Positions 45,609-53,586 of a stretch of DNA of 64,000 nucleotides are shown here, one piece after another; within the stretch, counting starts at the first letter, position 1, and the number at the start of each line of letters is the position of its first letter. This DNA is from JAFGLZ01 sp964390905. GTDB lineage: Bacteria > Planctomycetota > Phycisphaerae > UBA1845 > JAFGLZ01. Under the pieces are notes generated by a model that was not told where the DNA came from, did not search any database, and saw only the letters and a list, made by a program, of their open reading frames with translations. The position numbers were made by a program, and so were the translations under genes. The stretch spans positions 1-64,000 of the forward strand of contig CAYMLO010000039.1 in NCBI GenBank assembly GCA_964390905.1. The letters run 5' to 3'.

Positions 45609-47030
45609 ATGCTATTCAACTCGCTTACATTCATCATCTTCTTCACGGCGCTGGTGCCTGCCTTTTTCCTTACGCCCCTGCGCTATCGTAGGTATCTGCT
45701 GCTGGTGGCCAGCTACTTCTTCTACGCGGCCTGGCGCTGGCCCTACGTCGTCCTGCTGCTCGGAGTCACCGTTCTCGGCTGGGCGTGCGCGCTGTTAATC
45801 GCGTCCAGCTCGCGTCGCGCGCTTCGGACGCTCTACCTCGTCGTGTGCGTCGCAGGGAGTCTCAGCGTCCTGGCGGTCTACAAGTATCTGGACTTCAGCC
45901 TGGCAAGCCTGGAATTCTTCTCGACTTGGTTCGGACACTCGTTGGCACTGCCTCGGTTTGACCTGATTCTGCCGCTGGGCATCTCATTCTTCACCTTTCA
46001 AACCATCGGCTACGCCGTCGACGTCTATCGCGGCCAGTTCCCCGCCCGGCGGTCTTTGGTCGACGTGGCCTTGTTCGTATCGTTCTTTCCCCAGTTGGTT
46101 GCCGGCCCGATCATGCGGGCCGACCACCTCATGACGCAGCTCGAACGCCCCACGCGATTCGAGTCCCGTAACTTCCTCGAGGGCATGCTCCTCATCGTGG
46201 GAGGGATGATCCGGAAAGTCATCATTGCCGATAGCTTGGCCCCATACGTCGAAGCCGCCTACGGAAACGCCGAGGCGTATAGCGGTCTAACGTTGCTTCT
46301 GGCCACCTACGCCTTTGCCTTTCAGATCTACTGCGACTTTGGCGGGTACTCCGATATCGCCCGAGGAACGGGGAAGGTATTGGGATACGACGTGTTGGTC
46401 AACTTCAACCGGCCCTATTTCAGCTCGAGCCTCACGGAGTTTTGGCATCGTTGGCACATTTCGTTGTCCACCTGGTTGCGGGATTACCTCTACATTCCTC
46501 TTGGGGGGTCCCGGTGCTCCCGGCCGCGCATCTTGCTCAATCTGATGATAACGATGGTGCTGGGAGGCTTGTGGCACGGTGCCAACTGGACCTTCGTGTT
46601 GTGGGGCACGATCCATGGGGCAATGCTCGTCGCCCATCGGTGCAGTCTGTGGGCTCGGGGTCTGACAAAGCCTCCCAAGGGAGCATCTCTGATCGGTCGA
46701 TTGGTCTGCATCCTCGCAACGTTCAACGTGGTGTGCCTCGCATGGGTGTTCTTCCGTGCGACGGACATCCATTCGGCTTTTGCGTTGCTTGCCCGTATTG
46801 TGACCAACGCTTCCGGGGTGTCTCTGGACTTCTCGCTTCCCATCCTGTTGGTCGGTATTCTGCTGCTCTGGGAACTGCTCTCGCCCACCTGCCAGATCGC
46901 TGCGTCGCGCATGGAGGTGCTGATCCGGCGACCGTTGGTGGCACGCCTGACGATCTACGTCATGATGCTCTTCTTCACAGGTATCTTGGCGATGGGAGGC
47001 CGGAATGAGTTCATCTACTTCCAGTTCTGA
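45609..47030 (+). CDS. MBOAT-family polysaccharide O-acyltransferase (AlgI-like)
   Basis: A 473-residue polytopic membrane protein. AlgI-type marks run in order: FNSLTFIIFF at the N-terminus, LPLGISFFTFQTIGYAVDVYRG, FFPQLVAGPI, QIYCDFGGYSDIARG, FWHRWHISLSTWLRDYLYIPLGG, and His323 in GGLWHGANWTF, the conserved MBOAT histidine. Such proteins move acyl groups, usually acetyl, across the membrane for modification of exported polysaccharide. It overlaps by 26 bases with the SGNH gene downstream, the usual partner, so the two form a unit. No polymer synthesis gene is adjacent. No clear Shine-Dalgarno precedes the ATG. Confidence 0.9.
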   Translation: MLFNSLTFIIFFTALVPAFFLTPLRYRRYLLLVASYFFYAAWRWPYVVLLLGVTVLGWACALLIASSSRRALRTLYLVVCVAGSLSVLAVYKYLDFSLASLEFFSTWFGHSLALPRFDLILPLGISFFTFQTIGYAVDVYRGQFPARRSLVDVALFVSFFPQLVAGPIMRADHLMTQLERPTRFESRNFLEGMLLIVGGMIRKVIIADSLAPYVEAAYGNAEAYSGLTLLLATYAFAFQIYCDFGGYSDIARGTGKVLGYDVLVNFNRPYFSSSLTEFWHRWHISLSTWLRDYLYIPLGGSRCSRPRILLNLMITMVLGGLWHGANWTFVLWGTIHGAMLVAHRCSLWARGLTKPPKGASLIGRLVCILATFNVVCLAWVFFRATDIHSAFALLARIVTNASGVSLDFSLPILLVGILLLWELLSPTCQIAASRMEVLIRRPLVARLTIYVMMLFFTGILAMGGRNEFIYFQF

Positions 47031-48291
47031 TCCGCCCGGCCTGGGGCCCGCGTCGACGGCGCCCAATGGAGACATCGGACCGAGGACGCATCGCATCCGG
47101 CACGTATGCGTCTTTGTGCTTCGTGATCTTCTGTGCTTGTGCATTATCCTGATTGCGGCTGAGATGATCGCCCGATACGTTTTTCGTGCTCGACCTATCA
47201 CCATGAAAGATGCCTTCTGGCAATACGATCCCGAACTCGGTTGGGCCAACCGTCCGGGGGCCCAAGGGATTTACCACCGATTGGCGTGCGATACGCTGGT
47301 CAAGTTCAATAGCCGTGGGGTGCGCGGACCGGAGTACGGATACGAAAGAGCGCCAAATACGTATCGCATTCTGTTCCTCGGCGATTCGGGCATGGTGGCC
47401 CATGAGGTGGAGGACCAGTATATCTTCGTTCGCGTTGTCGAGCGCGAACTTCGCAAGAAGGGTTATGCTGTTGAGATCATCAACGGCGCAACTCGTGGCT
47501 ACGGAACCGACCAGCTGTTGATCTGGCTGCGTCGAGAGGGCATCAAGTACAAGCCGGACCTGGTTATCTACCGGTACACTGTCTCCGACCGTCTTGAGAA
47601 CATCACGATTCACCGGGCGTTTCGCCCCTACGGCAAGAGCTACTTCTACGTGACTGAGGACGGCTCATTGGCGCAGGGGGGGGTTCCTGTTCCCAAGTTT
47701 CCCTGGCACGAGCACTGCACCGTGGGCAAGGACGGAACCGTCATTCGAGCATGGCCGTCGGTATTCACCGGAGCCATGTACATCGTCCGCGATCAGGTTC
47801 TGTGTCGCAGCGCCCTGGGCACCGGGATGCTGGCCCTCGCTTCAGAGTTGCCTTCCGTGAAGGCCTCGATCAAGAACGCGCGACTTGCGAAAGTGCCCTA
47901 TCATTCATACGATGAAAACAGGATCAACTCATATGAATATCGCCTTGCACTGGCCCTGACCAAGGAAATGAAGCGCGTGTGCGACGAGAACCAGATTCGC
48001 TTCATCGTCTTTCCAGGTGGGCGAAGTCGGTTCGGCTACCAGCTTTCCAAAGACATGGGAATGCCCAACCTGTCCATGTACGACGCGTTTCGTGATCGCG
48101 TCGCCGATGGGCCCCGATGGCACGTCCGCCTCGATTCACACATGAACGAGTACGGACACCGCGTCTACGGGGAGATGCTGACCGAGATGTTGATCGAACG
48201 GGGGGTCATACCGCTGGACAGCCTGCCGACCCTATCAGCTAAGATGCCGGCTGACCCGCACGGTGGCGCGAAACCGGACCGCCTCCAATAG
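47005..48291 (+). CDS. Membrane-anchored SGNH/AlgX-AlgJ-like acetyltransferase partner
   Basis: A 428-residue protein with a cytoplasmic tail of about 30 residues, one membrane helix (VCVFVLRDLLCLCIILIAA) and a periplasmic SGNH-type domain. Block I is LFLGDSGMVA with Ser128 as nucleophile; the catalytic pair lies in LDSHMNEYGH (Asp377, His379). GYGTDQLLIWL is the second conserved block. The gene starts inside the MBOAT gene, with GGGAGG before its ATG, so translation is probably coupled. The likely reaction is transfer of the acyl group to a polysaccharide in the periplasm; an esterase is the alternative. Confidence 0.75.
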   Translation: MSSSTSSSDPPGLGPASTAPNGDIGPRTHRIRHVCVFVLRDLLCLCIILIAAEMIARYVFRARPITMKDAFWQYDPELGWANRPGAQGIYHRLACDTLVKFNSRGVRGPEYGYERAPNTYRILFLGDSGMVAHEVEDQYIFVRVVERELRKKGYAVEIINGATRGYGTDQLLIWLRREGIKYKPDLVIYRYTVSDRLENITIHRAFRPYGKSYFYVTEDGSLAQGGVPVPKFPWHEHCTVGKDGTVIRAWPSVFTGAMYIVRDQVLCRSALGTGMLALASELPSVKASIKNARLAKVPYHSYDENRINSYEYRLALALTKEMKRVCDENQIRFIVFPGGRSRFGYQLSKDMGMPNLSMYDAFRDRVADGPRWHVRLDSHMNEYGHRVYGEMLTEMLIERGVIPLDSLPTLSAKMPADPHGGAKPDRLQ

Positions 48292-48477
48292 CCGCAGCTG
48301 CAGCCGGGGGCAGCATGACGCTCGGCAACGCTCGTGCAACAGAGAATCGCCAAGAGCGCTGATGCCATCCCCGATCATCGGCCCCACCTACCGTCGTGCG
48401 CTCAAGACGAATCGCCTGAACAGCTCGCATGCGTCACGGGACGGGACGAAGTGGGCCACCGGGGACCATAAGGCGCG

Positions 48478-49113
48478 CTAGACCCACCTCAGTATCGCCC
48501 CGAAGATGACAAGGCAGACGATGTCGAAGGCGAAGATCGCGCCAACGACCGCGGCCTTCGTCCTGACGCGTTCCATATCGTGTACCCAGAACGCGACCAG
48601 GAAGAAGGGCAAGTAGCCGATCAGGAAGATGAGCCAAGGGGCGTCGACGTTCCACCAGGCGTAGTCCCACGTGAGCGCGCCGGCCGCGTTCAGCAGGACC
48701 TCCACGAATACACAGAACGCAGACCCCGTCACAGCGAACAGCAGCCGGTTCGGAACACCGAGGACCTTCATCTTCTTGTCGGGCAACAGCGTTTTCGAGA
48801 AGACGATCCCCGCGATGGCGAACATGAAGCAGATCTCGATGTTCAGGCCGATGAGGATCAGGTAGGCGGTGCGCCCGGGCGCCCCCCATAGGGGCGCGTA
48901 CTCGGTGAAGTGGAAGACCAGGCCGTTCCAGGTCTCGTTGAACCAATCCATGCCCCAGAAGGCCAAACCGGCGAACACCAGGTTCCAGTTTCTCCGTTCA
49001 ATCTCGACGGCGTAGACGTAGACCACGAGCGCGAAGAGTGGGATCACGTACCACTGAAACTGGCTCCCATCTCTAAGGATTCTCGAAGCCTCTGAGGCCG
49101 CATCTGTAGGCAT
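48478..49113 (-). CDS. Conserved-looking integral membrane protein, unknown function
   Basis: 211 residues with about six membrane helices (WYVIPLFALVVYVYAVEI, AYLILIGLNIEICFMFAIA, WLIFLIGYLPFFLVAFWV, AAVVGAIFAFDIVCLVIFG). GGAGC before the ATG supports the start. Acidic and Trp-rich loops (WGMDWFNETWNG, WDYAWWNVD) may face the outside. It is the last gene of the minus-strand operon with the GH67-like, GH106 and CE15 genes (44 bases after CE15), so a role in uptake or sensing of the released sugar is possible but not shown. No transporter family is recognised. Confidence 0.6.
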   Translation of the reverse strand: MPTDAASEASRILRDGSQFQWYVIPLFALVVYVYAVEIERRNWNLVFAGLAFWGMDWFNETWNGLVFHFTEYAPLWGAPGRTAYLILIGLNIEICFMFAIAGIVFSKTLLPDKKMKVLGVPNRLLFAVTGSAFCVFVEVLLNAAGALTWDYAWWNVDAPWLIFLIGYLPFFLVAFWVHDMERVRTKAAVVGAIFAFDIVCLVIFGAILRWV

Positions 49114-49157
49114 GGTTGTGCTCCGTTGGTTCTCGTGACCGCGATCTCGACTCGCGC

Positions 49158-50474
49158 CTACTTCTTACCACCGAGATGCTTGTCAGCGAAGTCCATATAC
49201 CGCTGCCAGTCGTACACCGTCAGGTCATGCCGGCCGGTGCGAATGTGATATCCGATCGTGCCGTGCGCGGGCTTTTTTACGTCTGGCATTCGCTCGGCGG
49301 GCAGTCCGTCGGCCCCGAGGAGTCGGTAGACGGGATCGGCATGCTTGGCCGCCAGAAACTCGCCGCGCGGATCGGCCCAGCGGTCTTGCTCGGCGCTCGC
49401 CACGTACACCGGCCGCGGCGCGATCAGCGTGATCAGCATGTGCTGGTCAACCGGCAAGGTCTCCTCGCGCTCGTTGTACTTCTTGAAGTTGCCACAGAAC
49501 CAGTGAGGGAAGACGGTGTTGATCCGCCCAACCGTCTCGCCGAAGGCCCGCCGGCTCAGCGCCGCCCCGCCGCATCCTGAGTCGTTCGAGATGACGATGG
49601 CGAAGCGCTCGTCACGCGCGCCGGCCCACAGGGCGGTCTTTCCGAGCCGCGAGTGTCCCAGGACGATGACGCGTTTCTCGTCGACGTCGGGGTCCCTTTC
49701 GAAATAGTCCATCGCCCGGCTCAGGCCCCACGCCCACGCCCCGATCGATCCCCACGCATCGGGCGGACGGTCGCCTGTGCGGGGGCCGTCGAACGCGCCG
49801 TGCACGCCGTTCTTGAAGCCGTCGTGGAAGTCCGGATCGATGTCGCCGTAGTAGATCGTCGCCAGCCCGTAGCCCCGGGACAGAATCTTCTCGACGGGAA
49901 ACCGCGACTTGGCGACCCCGCGTGCTTCTTCCGTCGCCCGGTTGTTCACCGCCCCTTTGCGCCCCCTGCGCATCCAGCTTGTCGACAGTTTGATCCCGGG
50001 ATCCGGATGGATCGAATGGTTCCCCTGGAAGTTCAGAAGGACGAACAGCGGCACCGGCTTCTTGCCGCGATTGGGCAGGTACATCAGGATGTCCATGCCA
50101 GGCCCATTCGCCTTGCCGGTGAAGTTCACCGTCACCTGCTTCCGCATCGCGTTTCCGTTGAGGGCCTTCGGCTCGAGATCGAACCGCTTGAAGGTCATGC
50201 CCTTGGGCCTTCCGGGGGCGCGGCCATAGACGTGTTTTCGGAACAGCTCGAGGATCTCCGGGCGCCGCTTCGTCCGCCATGTTTTGGCGTCGGTGACCTT
50301 GCTGCCGTCCTGCATCTTCAGGGGGTCCGGCAGGACGTAGGACGGTACCTTCGATTCGTCGTAGTTCGGTTTCCACTGAGCCGCAGAAGTCGTGTTCGTT
50401 GACATTGCCACAATTGCCCCTAATGCAGCTGCCAATCCTTGCAGCGCCCTCGTCGTCTCAACCGAGATAGGCAT
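49158..50474 (-). CDS. Secreted CE15 glucuronoyl esterase-like enzyme
   Basis: A 438-residue alpha/beta hydrolase; AAGGAG before the ATG and a signal-like N-terminus set the start. CE15 features: the long mature start with the PDPL and RRPEILELF segments, FQGNHSIHPDPG, GSIGAWAWGLSRAMDYFE, and nucleophile Ser275 in the family motif GHSRLGKTALW (G-x-S-R-x-G-K). ISNDSGCGGAAL and LITLIAPRPVYVASAEQDRWADP follow, and the catalytic His is probably in GYHIRTGRHDLT. CE15 enzymes cleave esters between 4-O-methyl-glucuronate of xylan and lignin alcohols. Together with the GH67-like gene upstream this points to glucuronate-bearing polymers. 59 bases after the rhamnosidase gene. Confidence 0.8.
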   Translation of the reverse strand: MPISVETTRALQGLAAALGAIVAMSTNTTSAAQWKPNYDESKVPSYVLPDPLKMQDGSKVTDAKTWRTKRRPEILELFRKHVYGRAPGRPKGMTFKRFDLEPKALNGNAMRKQVTVNFTGKANGPGMDILMYLPNRGKKPVPLFVLLNFQGNHSIHPDPGIKLSTSWMRRGRKGAVNNRATEEARGVAKSRFPVEKILSRGYGLATIYYGDIDPDFHDGFKNGVHGAFDGPRTGDRPPDAWGSIGAWAWGLSRAMDYFERDPDVDEKRVIVLGHSRLGKTALWAGARDERFAIVISNDSGCGGAALSRRAFGETVGRINTVFPHWFCGNFKKYNEREETLPVDQHMLITLIAPRPVYVASAEQDRWADPRGEFLAAKHADPVYRLLGADGLPAERMPDVKKPAHGTIGYHIRTGRHDLTVYDWQRYMDFADKHLGGKK

Positions 50475-50533
50475 GGTCGAACTCCTTGAATCCGCGAACG
50501 GCTTGTTTGCGCCGCCCTCTCATCACTCGCACG

Positions 50534-53500
50534 TCAGGAGCCGTCTCTCCTGACCGGCACGACGACTCGCTTCAGGGCCTGGATCATCACCGGGCCGAGC
50601 AGCCCTGAATTCGGAAGCGGCCCATAGCCGATGAGCTTCTGCGCGTGAGCGCCTCTCCCCTTGACCTCTCCTCCAAAACGCCGCCGCAGGTGTTCGGGGA
50701 CCGGGGGCAGCTCCTTAAGTCCCGACACGCGATTGATGAGGGTGTTGGTGACGTCTACGACCAAGGCATTGGCCCCCGCCCTGGCCACGCCGGTAACGTC
50801 AAGGTATTGTCCTGGCATCCAGCGGATGCCCACGCGTTTGCCGTTCAGTTCTACGTCGGCGATATTGCCCACGTCGCCCAGATCGAGCTGTAGCTGGAGG
50901 TCGTCGGCGATGTAGGATGCGGGCAGGTCGAAGGTGATCTCATAGCGTCCTGTGCCGCTGAAATGCTTGGTCCGCGGATCGGCCGTCCAGGACATCAGCC
51001 GGGAGAGCGTGCTAGCCGTTCGAGGGAAACCCGTCCCCTCCAATACGAGCTGCCAATCGCCCGTGACGCGATAGGGCGCGGGGATATCGTCCACGTTCGT
51101 ACGCACCATCGCCTTGTCGTCGGGCGTGATAGTGTGCACGCCGTTCTGGCAGGCAATGGCCTCAACGCAATCGTCGTCGACGCGAAGCACCTTGTGAAAC
51201 GTGCTGTGGGCCGCGTGTCGCCTGGCGGGCCCATCGCCGAAGACGATCACCGTCGATTCATAGGGCGCCAGACGCAACGGGACCCTCGTGACGTCGCCCC
51301 TTTCCTCGTACTCCCACAATGGCGCAACCTGCCCGTTGTAGGGATTCCATTCTGTGGGCGGCTTGCCGACAACGCGGAAGGTCACGGGCATGTCGACGGG
51401 CCGATCCTGGATGTTGGTCACGAAGTAGATCTCTCCATCGGGCAGGCATCTGTGGACAAAAGCCAGGCCGTCGTTCTCTCGGATGCCTTCTCGAACGAAG
51501 TCGATGCCGAAATCGGGTGTCACATGGCGGCGCAGGACGTTGAGGAACGGGTCGAGGACACTGCTGTGCCACTCCAGCACGTCCGACCGGTCGATCACGT
51601 AGCGGATGTGATAGCTCTTGCCCTTGCCGTAGTCGCGGGGCGCGGTGGGGTTGCGGCGCCAGACGGGCGTGTCAAACATCTCGCGGGCGATGGCGCGAAC
51701 GGCCTCGTCTTTCCGCTGCCAGTCGTCCAATCCGACGGAGCACGCCGGCACGCGCTCGAGTGCGATCGCCACGCCGCCACCGCGTACGTATTGGCGAACA
51801 CGCTCGAGGCTTTCCAACGGCATCGCTTGAATGCTCGGCAGGAGCAGGATCCTGTACGCCAGGTCCCGAACGCGCAGGACGCCGCCGTCCAGGCGGGCAC
51901 GGTTCTGCAGCACGTCGTCGTTGACCAGATCGAAGTCATACCCGTTGGCAACCAACAGCCTGCCCAACGAACCCCAATCGAAGCCTCGCGTCCACTTGCG
52001 GGCGTTGCGGACGTCCAGCGTCCACTGGTTTGCCAAGGGCGAGTACACGGCGACGTCGGCGCTGAAACGGCCCTGGCGAAGCAGGTGGCAGCAGCGCGCC
52101 ACGTAGTCGCTCAGCAGCCGGTAATTCTCCCACCATACGTTCGGGTGACTGATCACGATCTCGGCCCCGAACCGCCGCGACGGGGCGATGTCCCGTTCCG
52201 GCGAGCAGGTGTAGCCGTGGTTGTAGAACTTGTTGGCGCCCGTTCGCAGGAAGACGTCGCTGGCGATCTTCAGCTCCTCCAGCGTAGCGCGATACGGTTT
52301 CCAGTGCAGGTAGGTGTAGGCCTCGACCGTCACCGTGTTCCGGCCGTACAGGTGGGCGCCGGACGAGACGTACTTCTTCGGCCCGATCCGCGTGTCGAAC
52401 CAGGGCACGGCGTCCTTCTCGCCGGCGGTGATCTCCATTTCAGGCAGGTGCGTCATGCCGGCGGATTGGAGGATGTCCGTGGTGAATCCGTAGGGCTGGA
52501 TCCGGCCCTGGACGCCGTTCGCCTCGCACCAGTCCAGAAACGTCGCGAAGAACGCGCCCAGGCCGACGGTGTGCAGAAACTCGTTGACGTCATACCGGAT
52601 CTTGGGCGAGATCTCACCGACGTCCCACCAGATCCCGGGCAGGTATCGCGCCAGGTCGTAGCCCTTCTGCGTCCTGAACCGGTCGATCAAGTCGCCGCTC
52701 CAGTAGATCCCGTTGTGGATCAGGGCGACCTCGAAGCTGTCGCAGAAGAACGAGTCGACCGTCTTGCCGAACTCCTCGCCGAACGCCTCGCGGAATCTGC
52801 CCCCGAGGTACTCGCAGTACCGTTGCATCGCCGCCTTGTTGAAGTGATCGACGGCGCAGCCCTGCCCGGTGTACTGAAGCCAGAAGGCCATCAGTTGCCA
52901 CTGACCTTCGGGGACGTCCCAGTCCAGGCGACGTCCTTCGACCTTCGGCGTCAGATCAACGAGTGACGATTCTTCCAGGCGCCCGTCAGCGATCTTGCCG
53001 GCCACGACCGCCACGAGCCGGTCTTGGGCCGTGATATCCCTCGCAGGAGCTTGCCCAGTGTGGGGTACGTCTCCCACCTGTGTCGGCAGCGGACCCGAGA
53101 ACCGTTGTCCCCCCGCCAGCACGACGGCCGTCGGAACCATGTTCTGACTGCGGTCTTCGGGCGGCACCCAGTCGCCGCCGATCACCCAGCCCGGGCCTCC
53201 GAAGTTCAGGGAGAACGCCATGCCCCGCTTCTTGGCCTCTCGAATCGCGTGGACGACCAGATCGAAGTACGCCTCGGAGAGGTAGGGAACGTTCCCCTTC
53301 TCGTAGACTTCCTGCATCGTGATCTGCTCGACGCCGCCGATGCCCTGCTCATGCATCTGCTGCAGTTGCCAGGTCAGATCATCCTTGGTGATCGCGTTGC
53401 CCATCCACCACCAGCGCGTGTGCGGCCGGCAGGAGGCGGGGGGGTCGGCGAACGACTTTCGCATCTCCTCGCGAGAGACTTGGCCGTGCGCCGCTCCCGG

Positions 53501-53572
53501 CGTCAACACCGCGCCCAGCCAGACCGCCATGCCGAGGGCGCCGACGACTTGCAGGACTTGATGGTGCTCCAT
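50534..53572 (-). CDS. Secreted GH106-family alpha-L-rhamnosidase
   Basis: A 1012-residue protein; AAGGAG before the ATG at 53572 and a signal peptide ending near GAAHGQ define the start. GH106 marks: SFADPP, CRPHTRWWWMGN, QLQQMHEQGIGGVE near the N-terminus, AFSLNFGGPGWVIGGDWVPP, a large central barrel, then a C-terminal jelly roll (YEITFDLPASYIADDLQLQL, VELNGKRVGIRWMPGQ). GH106 enzymes release alpha-L-rhamnose from pectin-like polymers and plant or algal glycans. The start lies 14 bases after the stop of the GH67-like gene. The full family length is present, with no sign of decay. Confidence 0.85.
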   Translation of the reverse strand: MEHHQVLQVVGALGMAVWLGAVLTPGAAHGQVSREEMRKSFADPPASCRPHTRWWWMGNAITKDDLTWQLQQMHEQGIGGVEQITMQEVYEKGNVPYLSEAYFDLVVHAIREAKKRGMAFSLNFGGPGWVIGGDWVPPEDRSQNMVPTAVVLAGGQRFSGPLPTQVGDVPHTGQAPARDITAQDRLVAVVAGKIADGRLEESSLVDLTPKVEGRRLDWDVPEGQWQLMAFWLQYTGQGCAVDHFNKAAMQRYCEYLGGRFREAFGEEFGKTVDSFFCDSFEVALIHNGIYWSGDLIDRFRTQKGYDLARYLPGIWWDVGEISPKIRYDVNEFLHTVGLGAFFATFLDWCEANGVQGRIQPYGFTTDILQSAGMTHLPEMEITAGEKDAVPWFDTRIGPKKYVSSGAHLYGRNTVTVEAYTYLHWKPYRATLEELKIASDVFLRTGANKFYNHGYTCSPERDIAPSRRFGAEIVISHPNVWWENYRLLSDYVARCCHLLRQGRFSADVAVYSPLANQWTLDVRNARKWTRGFDWGSLGRLLVANGYDFDLVNDDVLQNRARLDGGVLRVRDLAYRILLLPSIQAMPLESLERVRQYVRGGGVAIALERVPACSVGLDDWQRKDEAVRAIAREMFDTPVWRRNPTAPRDYGKGKSYHIRYVIDRSDVLEWHSSVLDPFLNVLRRHVTPDFGIDFVREGIRENDGLAFVHRCLPDGEIYFVTNIQDRPVDMPVTFRVVGKPPTEWNPYNGQVAPLWEYEERGDVTRVPLRLAPYESTVIVFGDGPARRHAAHSTFHKVLRVDDDCVEAIACQNGVHTITPDDKAMVRTNVDDIPAPYRVTGDWQLVLEGTGFPRTASTLSRLMSWTADPRTKHFSGTGRYEITFDLPASYIADDLQLQLDLGDVGNIADVELNGKRVGIRWMPGQYLDVTGVARAGANALVVDVTNTLINRVSGLKELPPVPEHLRRRFGGEVKGRGAHAQKLIGYGPLPNSGLLGPVMIQALKRVVVPVRRDGS

Positions 53573-53586
53573 CGTCGCTCCTTGCG

